Positions 6,677 through 14,781 are shown, counted from the first letter of the stretch. The stretch: 17,634 nt of DNA from JBAZAX01 sp041671765 (GCA_041671765.1 JBAZAX010000028.1:1-17634), one strand, 5' to 3'. Notes: generated from the sequence alone by a model not told the origin. Program-made: numbers and translations.

Positions 6677-7614
6677 AATTTTTCATCCAATACTAAATAA
6701 TCAAGATCATTAAGAGGGTGTTTTTCATTACAAATTTTTGCGAGGTGCTGGTTTGAGACATGAGTGTAAATTTCGGTTGTTGAAATTGTTTTATGTCCAA
6801 GAAGTTCTTGAATAATTCGCAGGTCTACGCCTTCATTCAAAAGATGTGTTGCAAATGAGTGGCGAATTTTATGAGGTGTTAGATTGCGGTTAACGTTAAG
6901 AAATTTTCTGAACATTTCAAATATTCTTTGAATGGATCGAGTGGTTAATAGTCTTCCATTTTTATTTAAAAATAGATGAATCTCATTTTCGTCCGTTAAA
7001 AGTTGTTGGCGTTCCTTTTCAAGGTAAGCGGTTATACTTTTGTGTGCTTTGCTGCCAAAAAGTACAATTCGTTCCTTGCGTCCTTTGCCCATGACTCTAA
7101 CTGTTTTATTTTCAAAATCTATATCTGTAAGTCTTATTCCAACTGCCTCTGAGCAGCGAACGCCGGTTGCATAGATGAGTTCAAATATAGCTTTATCTCT
7201 GTAGGGGAGTTTGGTAGGTAGGCGTTCGAGTTTAACAGTATCAAGCAGATAAAAAATTTCATCAACACTTAGGGTTACAGGTAATTTTTTATCAGGTCTT
7301 GGAGATTTGAAATTTACACTTAAATTTTCTCCGTTTGATTTTAAAAAAGCTTGGAATGAACGGAGGGCTGAAATTTTGCGAGCTAGTGAAGCCTTTGAAA
7401 TTTTTTGATAAAAAAGTGAAATAGCAAAGCGGCGTAATACCTTTTCAAAGTCCTCTTTTAGTGCAGGTTCTTTTAGGGATATTCGTTCCCAAAATTTTAC
7501 AAGTTGCTTCAGATCACCAAAGTATGCTCGAATTGTGTGCATGGAAGAGTTTTTTTCGACTTCAAGATACGCCATGAAGTCTTTTATTTTATCTTTAAAA
7601 ATCTTTGAATTCAC
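6673..7614 (-). CDS. XerC/XerD-like tyrosine recombinase
   Basis: A 313-residue tyrosine site-specific recombinase, the usual Xer size. The N-terminal SAM-like core-binding domain (about 1-100) contains HTIRAYFGDLKQLVKFW. The catalytic domain carries the full set: R153 (ATGVRCSEA), K177 (GKGRKER), H248 and R251 (LTPHKIRHSFATHLL), H274 (LLGHKTISTT) and nucleophile Y283 (IYTHV). Xer enzymes resolve chromosome dimers at dif together with FtsK. I cannot tell XerC from XerD, nor exclude an integrase role, because no second Xer and no attachment site are seen here. I chose a GTG start at 7612-7614 because a GGGGGA site lies six nt upstream; the frame is open for 35 more codons but without such a site. 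It is cotranscribed with the methyltransferase (4-nt overlap). Confidence 0.88.
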   Translation of the reverse strand: MNSKIFKDKIKDFMAYLEVEKNSSMHTIRAYFGDLKQLVKFWERISLKEPALKEDFEKVLRRFAISLFYQKISKASLARKISALRSFQAFLKSNGENLSVNFKSPRPDKKLPVTLSVDEIFYLLDTVKLERLPTKLPYRDKAIFELIYATGVRCSEAVGIRLTDIDFENKTVRVMGKGRKERIVLFGSKAHKSITAYLEKERQQLLTDENEIHLFLNKNGRLLTTRSIQRIFEMFRKFLNVNRNLTPHKIRHSFATHLLNEGVDLRIIQELLGHKTISTTEIYTHVSNQHLAKICNEKHPLNDLDYLVLDEKL

Positions 7615-7620
7615 AAAATT

Positions 7621-7626
7621 TCCCCC
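7621..7626 (-). promoter_or_regulatory. ribosome binding site that fixes the recombinase GTG start
   Basis: On the minus strand GGGGGA lies six nt before GTG (7614-7612), the same sequence and spacing as at the DUF4143 ATPase gene. A TATACT that could serve as a -10 element is a few nt further upstream. Confidence 0.65.
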
Positions 7627-7709
7627 AAAATAGTATATTGTCCATTGCATAACATAAACGGTTTCAATATTTGTATTGTCGTGGATGTTATTTTTACAGG
7701 AGATTTTGC

Positions 7710-7730
7710 ATGAGTGCAATAAATTTGTAA
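7710..7730 (+). other. six-codon leader-like mini-ORF upstream of nth
   Basis: ATG AGT GCA ATA AAT TTG TAA (MSAINL) is preceded by AGGAG at 7698-7702 with a 7-nt spacer, a better ribosome binding site than that of nth itself. It may be a translated leader peptide, a remnant of a gene start, or chance. Confidence 0.25.
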
Positions 7731-7790
7731 ACTTTATAAATATCTCTTAACTTTAGAATAAAATTAATTGTTAAAATAAAAGGCTTGCAA

Positions 7791-8540
7791 GTGAAAAATC
7801 TTGAAAAAATAATATTTGAATTAGATAAGCACACCAAAAAATTTTCTCCGCCGCTTATTAATACTGTTATTGATGAGTATGGCAAGCAACCGTTTTTAAT
7901 ATTAATTGCATGTTTGCTGAGTTTGCGTACAAAAGATGTCATGACAATTCATGTCGTCAGAGATCTTTTTAATCGAGTGGCGCCCCGTCCAGATTTAAAA
8001 GCGGGTAGGGCTAATAAATCTGAGAAAGCAACACAAGGGCTGCCAATACTCGTGTTGCCACAAGATATTTTGCAAATTAAATTGTCTGAATTAGAAAAAA
8101 TTATTTTTAGAACCGGTTTTTATAAAAACAAGGCTAAAGTTCTTCGTGAAGTTTGTAATACTCTTATCGAAAAATTTGGTGGCCAAGTTCCAAGTTCTTA
8201 TGAAGAGTTGATTTCAATCAATGGTGTAGGTCCCAAGACGGCCAACTTGGTTTTGGGTATGGCATTTGATGTCCCTGCGATTTGCGTTGATACTCATGTG
8301 CACAGAATTTCAAACAGACTTGGAATTATTAAAACTAAAACGGCAGAGCAGACATTGATTGCATTGGAAAAAGTTTTGCCACGTAACCGTTGGATATTGT
8401 GGAATAAGTTGCTTGTTATCTGGGGACAAAATGTTTGTCTCCCTCGTGCGCCCAAGTGTGCGATTTGTGCGATTAATAAGTATTGTGCAAAGGTTGGGGT
8501 TAAGCGTTTTGTAGCCCCAGGTTGCTCAATTTGTTATTAA
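7791..8540 (+). CDS. nth: endonuclease III, DNA glycosylase/AP lyase
   Basis: A base-excision repair enzyme that removes oxidised pyrimidines and cleaves at abasic sites. The helix-hairpin-helix reads INGVGPKTANLVLG with catalytic K149; catalytic D167 is in VDTHVHR. The [4Fe-4S] cluster ligands C216, C223, C226 and C232 follow the canonical C-x6-C-x2-C-x5-C spacing. At 249 residues it is longer than E. coli Nth (211): about 24 extra residues (roughly 64-87) lie between the first helices and the IGLY-like segment, and a tail follows the cluster. The extra segment is in frame and the active site is intact, so the enzyme is probably functional. The GTG at 7791 is preferred: AGG at 7781-7783 is seven nt upstream, while the TTG at 7785 is too close to it. 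The gene is divergent from the recombinase gene. Confidence 0.92.
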   Translation: MKNLEKIIFELDKHTKKFSPPLINTVIDEYGKQPFLILIACLLSLRTKDVMTIHVVRDLFNRVAPRPDLKAGRANKSEKATQGLPILVLPQDILQIKLSELEKIIFRTGFYKNKAKVLREVCNTLIEKFGGQVPSSYEELISINGVGPKTANLVLGMAFDVPAICVDTHVHRISNRLGIIKTKTAEQTLIALEKVLPRNRWILWNKLLVIWGQNVCLPRAPKCAICAINKYCAKVGVKRFVAPGCSICY

Positions 8541-8556
8541 AGCTTATGCACTATCA

Positions 8557-8739
8557 TCACCTGGGTCTACCACAATGCCGCAGTCCCAAGAGGGACAGCT
8601 CACAATTGCATTTATAAAAATCACTGTATTCTGTTTCTTGAACTGCGTCTTTTGACGCTGTGTCATTGATGTAGCCCGTTGGTGGTGGTATGTGTAGCCT
8701 TTTCGATAACTGGTTTGGCAACCACGGGCGATGCTTTGT
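8557..8739 (-). pseudogene. possible remnant of a small Cys-containing protein after waaA
   Basis: Directly after the waaA stop the same frame stays open for 60 codons to a TGA at 8557-8559 and reads like protein in its middle part (PPPTGYINDTASKDAV, then EYSDFYKCNCE). A second frame ending at 8544 continues sensibly from the same area (SCPSWDCGIVVDPGDD). Joined by one frame change they would give a small protein with two paired-Cys motifs. Neither frame has a credible start codon with a ribosome binding site. It could be a frameshifted gene remnant or non-coding DNA; I do not recognise it. Confidence 0.25.
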
Positions 8740-10074
8740 TTAAATATTTTTAATAATTTCTTGAATAGCAACTTCAACAGGTTTTGATTCTTGCAAAATC
8801 CACTCGAAATTACGTTGCCCCATCTGCTTGATTAGATCATGGTCATCAAGAAGGCGCTGGCTGGCCTGCAGTAACTGTTCAAAGTTATTGACCGGTATAA
8901 GCCCTCCGATTTTTTCCATTTGACTGGCAACGACCTGAGTGTTCTGGTGGTGCGGTCCGATTATGCAAGCATTTTTCCAAACTGCGGGTTCAAGTAAGTT
9001 GTGCCCACCGATGTTTACAAATGTTCCGCCCAGATAAAAAATATTAGCAAATTTGTATAAATTAAAAAGTTCGCCAAGCTTGCATACAAGCAAAAGATTA
9101 TGTGATTCAAAAATTTGTGTAATTGCGTGGTCAAGTGATTGTGATTGCGAAATGTTTGTAGCATTTCTGATGTCATTTTGCGCCGTCCACATAAAATAAC
9201 TTAGTCCGGCATTTTTAATTTTGCTTTCAAGTTCCTGAATCCAATGGAAGTGTCGTGGCGCAAGAATCATTTTTAAATTGGGGTGAGATGGTTTAAGCGC
9301 TTGGTATAATTTGACATAAAAATCGAGTTCGCCGGGATGAATTGAGCCGACAAGTAAAATTTCATGCTCTCGATGTTCCTGTATATTTACTTGAGCCTGC
9401 CATTTTTGATAAACATTAAAAATTTTAATATCGCCAAGAACATCTATTTTTTCTTGGTTTACATTGAGTGTGATAAAACGATGCTTATCTTGTTGGCTTT
9501 GTGCGTAAATTTTTTCAAATGAATTAAAGAGCGGGGCGAATATAAATTTCAAAAATTTGTAGCGTCCATAAGAACGAGCGCTTACCCGCGCATTTATTAA
9601 ATACTTTTTTATTCTGAAAAGATTGGCCAGGATTAGCATGTTTGGCCAAATTTCTGCTTCGATAATAAAAATTTTACTTGGTCTGATTCGCCAAAATGCA
9701 AGTAGCATAAATGGTAGAAAGTCGTATGGCATAAAACTGATGACATCAGCGGCGATGTTTTTTTGTGCAACCTCTTTACCTGCAGGTGTGCCTACTGTGA
9801 GATAAATTATTGTGTCGGGTTTTTGTTTTTTTAGTTGAGAGATAAAGTGTTGTACTGATAACACTTCGCCGACTGAAACAGCATGAATCCAAATGGTTTT
9901 TGTATTAGATTTTTTTTGTGCTGATGTTTGTTCGACTAATCCAATGCGGTGCTTAAAAGAACCGAAGATTTTTTTGCCGGAAAATTTGCGATAAAGTAAG
10001 TACGCGAGAAAGAAGGGGAGGATTAGAATTTGCAGTAGATTATAGATTAAGAATATTAATATTATAGCAAGCAT
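8740..10074 (-). CDS. waaA: 3-deoxy-D-manno-octulosonic acid (Kdo) transferase
   Basis: The 444-residue WaaA/KdtA transfers Kdo from CMP-Kdo to lipid IVA on the cytoplasmic face of the inner membrane, an essential step of LPS assembly. An N-terminal membrane anchor (about 1-28) is followed by the GT-B N-domain with WIHAVSVGEV (E70 matches the family catalytic base), TVGTPAGKEVA, IIEAEIWPNM (139-146) and INARVSARSYGRY. The C-domain has LLVGSIHPGE, LAPRHFHW, then GELFNLYKFANIFYLGG and the CMP-binding motif GGHNLLEP (356-363). The usual VDTxGEL reads VCKLGEL here. Length is slightly above the common 420-430 residues. The ribosome binding site is weak (GGAC). Only 26 nt separate the start from the terminator of the upstream gene, so its promoter must overlap that hairpin or waaA relies on read-through. 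Confidence 0.93.
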   Translation of the reverse strand: MLAIILIFLIYNLLQILILPFFLAYLLYRKFSGKKIFGSFKHRIGLVEQTSAQKKSNTKTIWIHAVSVGEVLSVQHFISQLKKQKPDTIIYLTVGTPAGKEVAQKNIAADVISFMPYDFLPFMLLAFWRIRPSKIFIIEAEIWPNMLILANLFRIKKYLINARVSARSYGRYKFLKFIFAPLFNSFEKIYAQSQQDKHRFITLNVNQEKIDVLGDIKIFNVYQKWQAQVNIQEHREHEILLVGSIHPGELDFYVKLYQALKPSHPNLKMILAPRHFHWIQELESKIKNAGLSYFMWTAQNDIRNATNISQSQSLDHAITQIFESHNLLLVCKLGELFNLYKFANIFYLGGTFVNIGGHNLLEPAVWKNACIIGPHHQNTQVVASQMEKIGGLIPVNNFEQLLQASQRLLDDHDLIKQMGQRNFEWILQESKPVEVAIQEIIKNI

Positions 10075-10094
10075 TTGACGGTCCGGTTATAAAA

Positions 10095-10131
10095 CAAAAA
10101 ATGCACGAGCGTTTTTGATGCGCTCGTGCAT
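10095..10131 (-). terminator. rho-independent terminator of the 179-residue membrane protein gene
   Basis: A perfect 11-bp stem (ATGCACGAGCG, 10101-10111, with CGCTCGTGCAT, 10121-10131) and a 9-nt loop. On the minus strand it is followed by TTTTTGTTTT, a good U-tract. It starts 26 nt after the stop at 10158. Confidence 0.85.
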
Positions 10132-10157
10132 AAATTTCAATTTAAGAGATGCTTAAA

Positions 10158-10697
10158 CTAAGCAACTACTTCTTCTGTTGAAGCCTTTTTTAAAAGCTTA
10201 TTCCAGAGTTGTGTAATTCTTAATTCAGCTTCTTTGTCTGTTGTTGCAATGTCGGCGATGACTGCTGCTGCAACAATTGCAAGTACGCCAGCTGGAATTC
10301 CAAGTGCAAGCTTATGTTCTTTTACGAATTTAAATGTTGCATCTTTACCAGCAACTGTTTTGTTGCCTACAAATTTGCCTGCAGCGACTGTTTTGTCTTT
10401 TGCAACTACGAGTGGGTTTACAAAACCATTGTACAAACCATTTTTTACTTTGGTTGTTTTTGCCCATTTTGCATCTTTGTCTGCTTCTGCATTGCGAATG
10501 TTCTTACCAGCGTAAATTGCAACGCCTGCAACTGCAGCTACGGATGCTACAATAACAGCTAATTTCTTAGGATTATTTTTAATCCAGGTCATTGCTGCAT
10601 TTGTATCTTCAGTCAAACCTCTTGTTTCTTCTTTTTGTGCTACTACTACTTGAGAAAGACCCAAGCAAAGTGCCAAACCAAGAATCATCTTTTTCAT
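10158..10697 (-). CDS. small exported or inner-membrane protein with two helices after the signal peptide
   Basis: Not recognised. The 179-residue product begins with a signal peptide (MKKMILGLALCLGLS, cleavage probably after VVVA at residue 20). Two further hydrophobic segments follow: about 45-63 (KLAVIVASVAAVAGVAIYAG) and about 129-149 (KLALGIPAGVLAIVAAAVIA). Each is preceded by a basic or polar stretch ending in a Lys-rich turn and both are Ala/Val-rich, so the protein may derive from an internal duplication. The region between them is rich in Lys, Gly and Val. TGAGGAA upstream of the ATG is a good ribosome binding site. The gene has its own terminator (10095-10131) and is probably monocistronic. 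Location in the inner membrane is inferred from the hydrophobic helices only. Confidence 0.75.
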   Translation of the reverse strand: MKKMILGLALCLGLSQVVVAQKEETRGLTEDTNAAMTWIKNNPKKLAVIVASVAAVAGVAIYAGKNIRNAEADKDAKWAKTTKVKNGLYNGFVNPLVVAKDKTVAAGKFVGNKTVAGKDATFKFVKEHKLALGIPAGVLAIVAAAVIADIATTDKEAELRITQLWNKLLKKASTEEVVA

Positions 10698-11095
10698 ATC
10701 AAATTCCTCACTTTATAATCACACCAATTACACCCAACAACGTTGCCGTTTATGTTTTTATTAAACTGGCACGAGCTGGAACAAACACATATACACTTCC
10801 CACCCAAATAAATTTTATCTAGTTAACTAGCATCTATTTTGCATGGTTACAATTAAATGCGAGTTAAGCCTAGCATATCAATATCAAAAATCAAGATTTT
10901 TTTAATTGACGTAGTTCTATTTGAAGGTTTATTTCATATGGTACTTATTATTTAAATTTAAAACATTTAAAATAAAATAATATTTAAACTTGATTTATTA
11001 TTTGAAATACGTTCATGAAAACTTGTAAAAAATACATAGAATTCAGTTTGAAATAATTAAGATTGTTTTTTGAATTTAAATTCGGGTTTGAGAAT
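10698..11095. other. AT-rich intergenic region between mutS end and the 179-residue protein gene
   Basis: No gene is seen. It lies upstream of the 179-residue protein gene and downstream of mutS (both minus), so it should hold the promoter of the first and the transcript end of the second. I found no convincing -35/-10 pair and no GC-rich terminator. It contains a TAGTTAACTA palindrome (10819-10828), very AT-rich sequence around 10920-11010, and a GAATTTAAATTC palindrome at 11072-11083. Confidence 0.6.
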
Positions 11096-13768
11096 TTATG
11101 AGTTATCTGTGTTTTGAATTTTTTGTTTTATATCATGCAGTAGATCAAGCGCTTGCCGTGGAGAGATGTTGTCAAGATCGATATCTTTAAGTTGATTTAA
11201 AATAACTGTGTTAGTGTAATTATTGATAGGATCCTGTGCATGAGCTTTTAGGCTTAAAGAACTTGCCGGTTGAATATTATTAATATCGTTTGAGATATCG
11301 TTTAATTGCGTTTGTGTTTGTTCTGCAGATAAAGTTGCATGTGTAAAATTATGTGTTTCAAGAGTTTTTAAAATAATTGATGCGCGATTAATAATCTCTT
11401 CGGGTAATTGGGCAAGTTTTGCAACATCAATTCCGAAACTTCCGTTTGCGGCGCCACTTAATATTTTATGTAAAAATATAATAGTGTTAGCGTTTTTCTG
11501 GCAGGCCATATTATAATTTGCAATACCTGAAAAATTTTCAGATAACTTTGTAAGTTCGTGATAATGGGTAGCAAAGAGGCAGCGCGCTTTAATTTTTTGT
11601 GAAATATATTCTACAATTGCTTGTGCGAGTGCAATTCCATCAAACGTGCTTGTACCTCTTCCGACTTCATCAAGAATTACCAAGCTGTTTTTTGTTGCTT
11701 GTGTACAAATTGTAGCTGTCTCTTCCATCTCAATTAAAAAAGTACTTTTGCCTTGTGCCAAATTGTCACCCGAGCCAATTCTTGTGAATATTCTGTCTAA
11801 TATTGGTAAGTTTGCTTGCGCTGCAGGAACAAAAGCTCCGCATTGAGCCATGATCGCTATTTGCGCTACCTGTCGTAAATAAGTTGATTTACCGCCCATG
11901 TTTGGTCCGGTAATTATCCATAAAGATTCTTGATCAACCAAATTTGTGTCGTTGGGAATAAAACCACTTCCAAGAACTTGTTCAATTACAGGATGTTTTC
12001 CATCTTTGATAATAATATTATTGTTATCGTTAAACTCGGGTTTTACGTAATTGTTTTGATAGCTGGAATTTGCCAGCCCAAAGAGCCCATCAAGATAAGA
12101 AAGAGCTTGTGCCGCTTGACGCAGGGGAGAAAGATAGTTTTCAACCTCTTTTTTAACACGATCAAAAACTGCTGTCTGCACCTGATCGATTTCATTTTCT
12201 GCTTTAAAAAGTTCAGCTTCAAGAGCCTTTAGTTCAAGCGTTGTAAAGCGTTTTCTGTTTACAAGTTTTTGGATTTCAATGTAAGTTGCAGGAATTTTGC
12301 TCAAATTTGGATTTGTGATTTCAATATAATAACCGGTAATTTGGTTATAACTAATTTTTAAGCTGCTTATGCCTGTTTCGTTTTCTTCTTTTTGTTCAAG
12401 CTTTAAAACTTCCTGTTTTCCGTTTAAAACTAAATCACGCAAGCGGTCAAGTTCTAGGTCAAAGCCTTTTTTGATTATTCCAATACTTACGTTATTTGTA
12501 GAGGCATCGTCGTTTATGCTTGTCTGCAATAAATCAATAAGCGCAGAGAAGTCAGAAATTTTATCTACAATTGATTTGCAAAGTTGTACACAATTTTGTT
12601 GTGGGTAATATGGGTGTTGTAAAAGTTCTTTTATGAATGGCGTTATTTTTAGAGACTCTTTTAGTGCTATATAATCGTTTATTTGAGCACGATTTAAAGC
12701 AATTCGGCCTATGATTCTTTCAAGATCTGCAAGTGAGCCCAGTAACTCTTCCAATTTTTTCATTACATCAATTTGCTGACATAAAAATGCGACAACTTCT
12801 TGCCGTTGCAAAATACTTGATCTTGTAACAAGTGGCCGTTGAATCCATTTTTTTATCGTGCGTGAACCCATTGGGGTTTTTGCCTGATCCAGGACATGAA
12901 AAAGTGTATGATTGCGTCCGCCGTCTTGATTGTTTTTTATAAGTTCAAGATTTCTTTGTGTTGCTCCGTCAAGTACCAGATAATCTTCAGGTTCGTAAAA
13001 TTGAATTGATTTAAACTGATCAAGCGCTTTCTCTTGATTACGCTTAAGATAAAAGTAAAGCACTTGTAGGCTTTGTAAAATATCCTGCTGAAACTCTAAT
13101 CTTTTTAGTGTGCTTGGCGCGAATTGGTTTTCTATCCACATATTTGCATTGTTTGTTTCCGGTTGTATAACACTTGTACAAAAACCTTGCTGCTTGAAAT
13201 AGTTATTTAAATTTGAAGAGTGTCCACTTGGCAAAATAATTTCATCAGGCGAAAATCTGACAAGTTCAGTATCAATCATTCTGAAAGATTCTGCAGGCAG
13301 ACTTACTGCAAAAAGTTGTGCGGTTAGTAGTTCAGAAAAAACCAGTCCCCACTGTTTTTGTCCCGGGTAAAACGACAGAAGATAAGATGCTGATTTTTCA
13401 TCAAGCATTAAAGAGTCTGTGAGAGTGCCCGGTGTTAAAACTTTTGTGACACCACGTTGAACAACCGTTCCAGGTTGTGGTTTTGTTAACTGATCGCATA
13501 TTGCTACTTTAAAGCCGCCCTTAATAAGTTTTAGTAGATAATGGTTTAGTGCGTGGACAGGAACGCCGCACAGTGGAATGTCTTCCCCCTTATTTTTCCC
13601 GCGCTTTGTTAGAGCAATGGCCAAAAAGCTGGAGGCCGTTTTTGCGTCTTGAAAAAATAATTCGTAAAAATCGCCTACTTGAAAAAACAGTAAAGAATCA
13701 GGATATTGAGTCTTGATTGTAAAGTACTGTTCCATTAAAGGTGTATTTTTTTCTTGGGCAATTTTCAT
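11096..13768 (-). CDS. mutS: DNA mismatch repair protein MutS
   Basis: The 890-residue mismatch-recognition ATPase. Domain I has the mismatch-contacting F-x-E motif in GDFYELF (F34, E36). The connector, lever and clamp domains follow in normal order, with NRKRFTTLELKALE in the lever region. The ATPase domain carries Walker A GPNMGGKST (621-629), Walker B VILDEVGRGTSTFDG (D700, E701) and ATHYHELTKL. The C-terminal tail after about 810 is Asn/Thr/Gln-rich and low in complexity, ending in a helical stretch like the dimer/tetramer-forming end of MutS. No mutL lies in the window. The start at 13768 fits the family alignment (TPLMEQYF close to the N-terminus), but no Shine-Dalgarno sequence precedes it. 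The gene is divergent from cmk. Confidence 0.97.
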   Translation of the reverse strand: MKIAQEKNTPLMEQYFTIKTQYPDSLLFFQVGDFYELFFQDAKTASSFLAIALTKRGKNKGEDIPLCGVPVHALNHYLLKLIKGGFKVAICDQLTKPQPGTVVQRGVTKVLTPGTLTDSLMLDEKSASYLLSFYPGQKQWGLVFSELLTAQLFAVSLPAESFRMIDTELVRFSPDEIILPSGHSSNLNNYFKQQGFCTSVIQPETNNANMWIENQFAPSTLKRLEFQQDILQSLQVLYFYLKRNQEKALDQFKSIQFYEPEDYLVLDGATQRNLELIKNNQDGGRNHTLFHVLDQAKTPMGSRTIKKWIQRPLVTRSSILQRQEVVAFLCQQIDVMKKLEELLGSLADLERIIGRIALNRAQINDYIALKESLKITPFIKELLQHPYYPQQNCVQLCKSIVDKISDFSALIDLLQTSINDDASTNNVSIGIIKKGFDLELDRLRDLVLNGKQEVLKLEQKEENETGISSLKISYNQITGYYIEITNPNLSKIPATYIEIQKLVNRKRFTTLELKALEAELFKAENEIDQVQTAVFDRVKKEVENYLSPLRQAAQALSYLDGLFGLANSSYQNNYVKPEFNDNNNIIIKDGKHPVIEQVLGSGFIPNDTNLVDQESLWIITGPNMGGKSTYLRQVAQIAIMAQCGAFVPAAQANLPILDRIFTRIGSGDNLAQGKSTFLIEMEETATICTQATKNSLVILDEVGRGTSTFDGIALAQAIVEYISQKIKARCLFATHYHELTKLSENFSGIANYNMACQKNANTIIFLHKILSGAANGSFGIDVAKLAQLPEEIINRASIILKTLETHNFTHATLSAEQTQTQLNDISNDINNIQPASSLSLKAHAQDPINNYTNTVILNQLKDIDLDNISPRQALDLLHDIKQKIQNTDNS

Positions 13769-13814
13769 AAACTTGTATAAAGATTTTTTGCTAATATTAC
13801 TTACTATGTCGTTT

Positions 13815-13823
13815 TGCTATAAT
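13815..13823 (+). promoter_or_regulatory. extended -10 promoter element for cmk
   Basis: TGCTATAAT is a perfect extended -10 (TGn plus TATAAT). The -35 region is weak, as is normal for extended -10 promoters. Transcription would start about 55 nt before the cmk ATG. Confidence 0.5.
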
Positions 13824-13885
13824 TATGCGATAGTTTAACCTGAGTTAGATAACTTAGTAAAGCAATTAGTGTGGGAGTAGATTTT

Positions 13886-14575
13886 ATGATTATCACGATT
13901 GACGGTCCTGTTGCAAGTGGAAAAAGTTCGGTTGCAAAAGAGATTGGGAATAGGTTAGGTCTTTTTTATTTGAATACCGGACTTTTATATCGTGCCGTTG
14001 CATATATTCTTATTCATGAATTCAGAAAAAAAATTAACTTGGAATTTCCGTTTGAGGTAAGCGAACAAGAGCTTGATTTCATAAACGAAATTGTTTACGA
14101 ATTTATCGCAGGGCAACCGCATGTTATTTTTAAAGGCAAAGATATAACCGTATTTTTAACTGCTGCCTCTCTTGACCAGGACGCTTCAATTGTTAGTGCG
14201 TGCAAGATTTTGCGCGACAAACTTTTGCCCGTACAGCAAAACATTGGCAAAAAATATAACATCATAGCAGATGGGCGTGATTGTGGTACCGTTGTTTTCC
14301 CAAATGCTGATTATAAATTTTTCTTAACCGCAAGTGTTGAAGCGCGAGTTAAAAGAGTACTCTCTGATCCAAAGCGCAAGGTACAAGATTCTTCTTATGA
14401 TAAAGTAAAAAACGAAATTGAAGCTCGTGATGCTCGTGATTGGCAAAGAGCCATTGCGCCTCTGAAAATTGCAGACGATGCCGTAGTGATCGACAGCTCA
14501 GATTTAAGTTTTGAACAGACGGTACAGGCAATTTTGCAGCATATTAAAAATCCTGCCCGCCATAGCCATGAATGA
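13886..14575 (+). CDS. cmk: cytidylate kinase
   Basis: The 229-residue cytosolic kinase phosphorylates CMP and dCMP with ATP, feeding nucleotide pools (and recycling CMP released in reactions such as Kdo transfer). The P-loop is GPVASGKSS (7-15). NTGLLYRA (30-37) matches the DTGAxYRA nucleotide-binding motif with Asp replaced by Asn. DGRDCGTVVFPNADYKFFLTA (from D129) is the diagnostic Cmk signature, and the lid/CMP region continues with EARDARDWQRAIAPL. The length is normal. The ATG at 13886 is chosen because GGGAG at 13873-13877 is eight nt upstream; the in-frame GTG at 13871 has no such site. It is preceded by an extended -10 element and is divergent from mutS. Confidence 0.95.
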   Translation: MIITIDGPVASGKSSVAKEIGNRLGLFYLNTGLLYRAVAYILIHEFRKKINLEFPFEVSEQELDFINEIVYEFIAGQPHVIFKGKDITVFLTAASLDQDASIVSACKILRDKLLPVQQNIGKKYNIIADGRDCGTVVFPNADYKFFLTASVEARVKRVLSDPKRKVQDSSYDKVKNEIEARDARDWQRAIAPLKIADDAVVIDSSDLSFEQTVQAILQHIKNPARHSHE

Positions 14576-14625
14576 GATGCACATTCGCTTTACATAGCTA
14601 GGGTGTATGGGCGAGGGCGACGGCT

Positions 14626-14648
14626 CAATGTCATCAACTTAAGAAATA
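14626..14648 (+). repeat. outer 23-bp inverted repeat, left
   Basis: Perfect reverse complement of 15175-15197. It begins CAATGTCATC and ends AAGAAATA. The match stops at both edges, so the repeat boundary is sharp. Confidence 0.9.
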
Positions 14649-14708
14649 AAGATTTGGGATAAATCAAAACTTTTGCGCTTCAAAATCGGCTAACGCCCGC
14701 ACCAGATG

Positions 14709-14737
14709 GTCGCCCCGGTGAAGACCGGGGTCCAGGC
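14709..14737 (+). repeat. inner 29-bp palindromic inverted repeat, left
   Basis: GTCGCCCCGGT, a GAAG loop, ACCGGGG and then TCCAGGC: a 7-bp hairpin inside a repeat whose inverted copy (28 of 29 identical) follows the GIY-YIG gene. It is followed by TTTTTT, so it might also weakly terminate cmk transcription. Confidence 0.85.
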
Positions 14738-14781
14738 TTTTTTCTGCTTGCATGCTCAGAAAAATCATATACGCTAAAAAC

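Noticed and set aside
7615..7719. Longer N-terminus for the tyrosine recombinase
   Set aside because: The extra 35 residues (Cys/Asn/His-rich) do not match the family and the GGGGGA site supports the GTG at 7614.
8544..8777. 77-codon minus-strand ORF as an intact gene
   Set aside because: Its start would be a TTG inside the waaA coding region without a ribosome binding site, so it is not accepted as an intact gene; the interesting Cys-containing part is reported as a possible remnant.
10234..10562. Three overlapping plus-strand ORFs
   Set aside because: They are antisense to the 179-residue membrane protein gene; Cys/Leu/Phe-rich translations arise from its Ala/Lys/Val codons.
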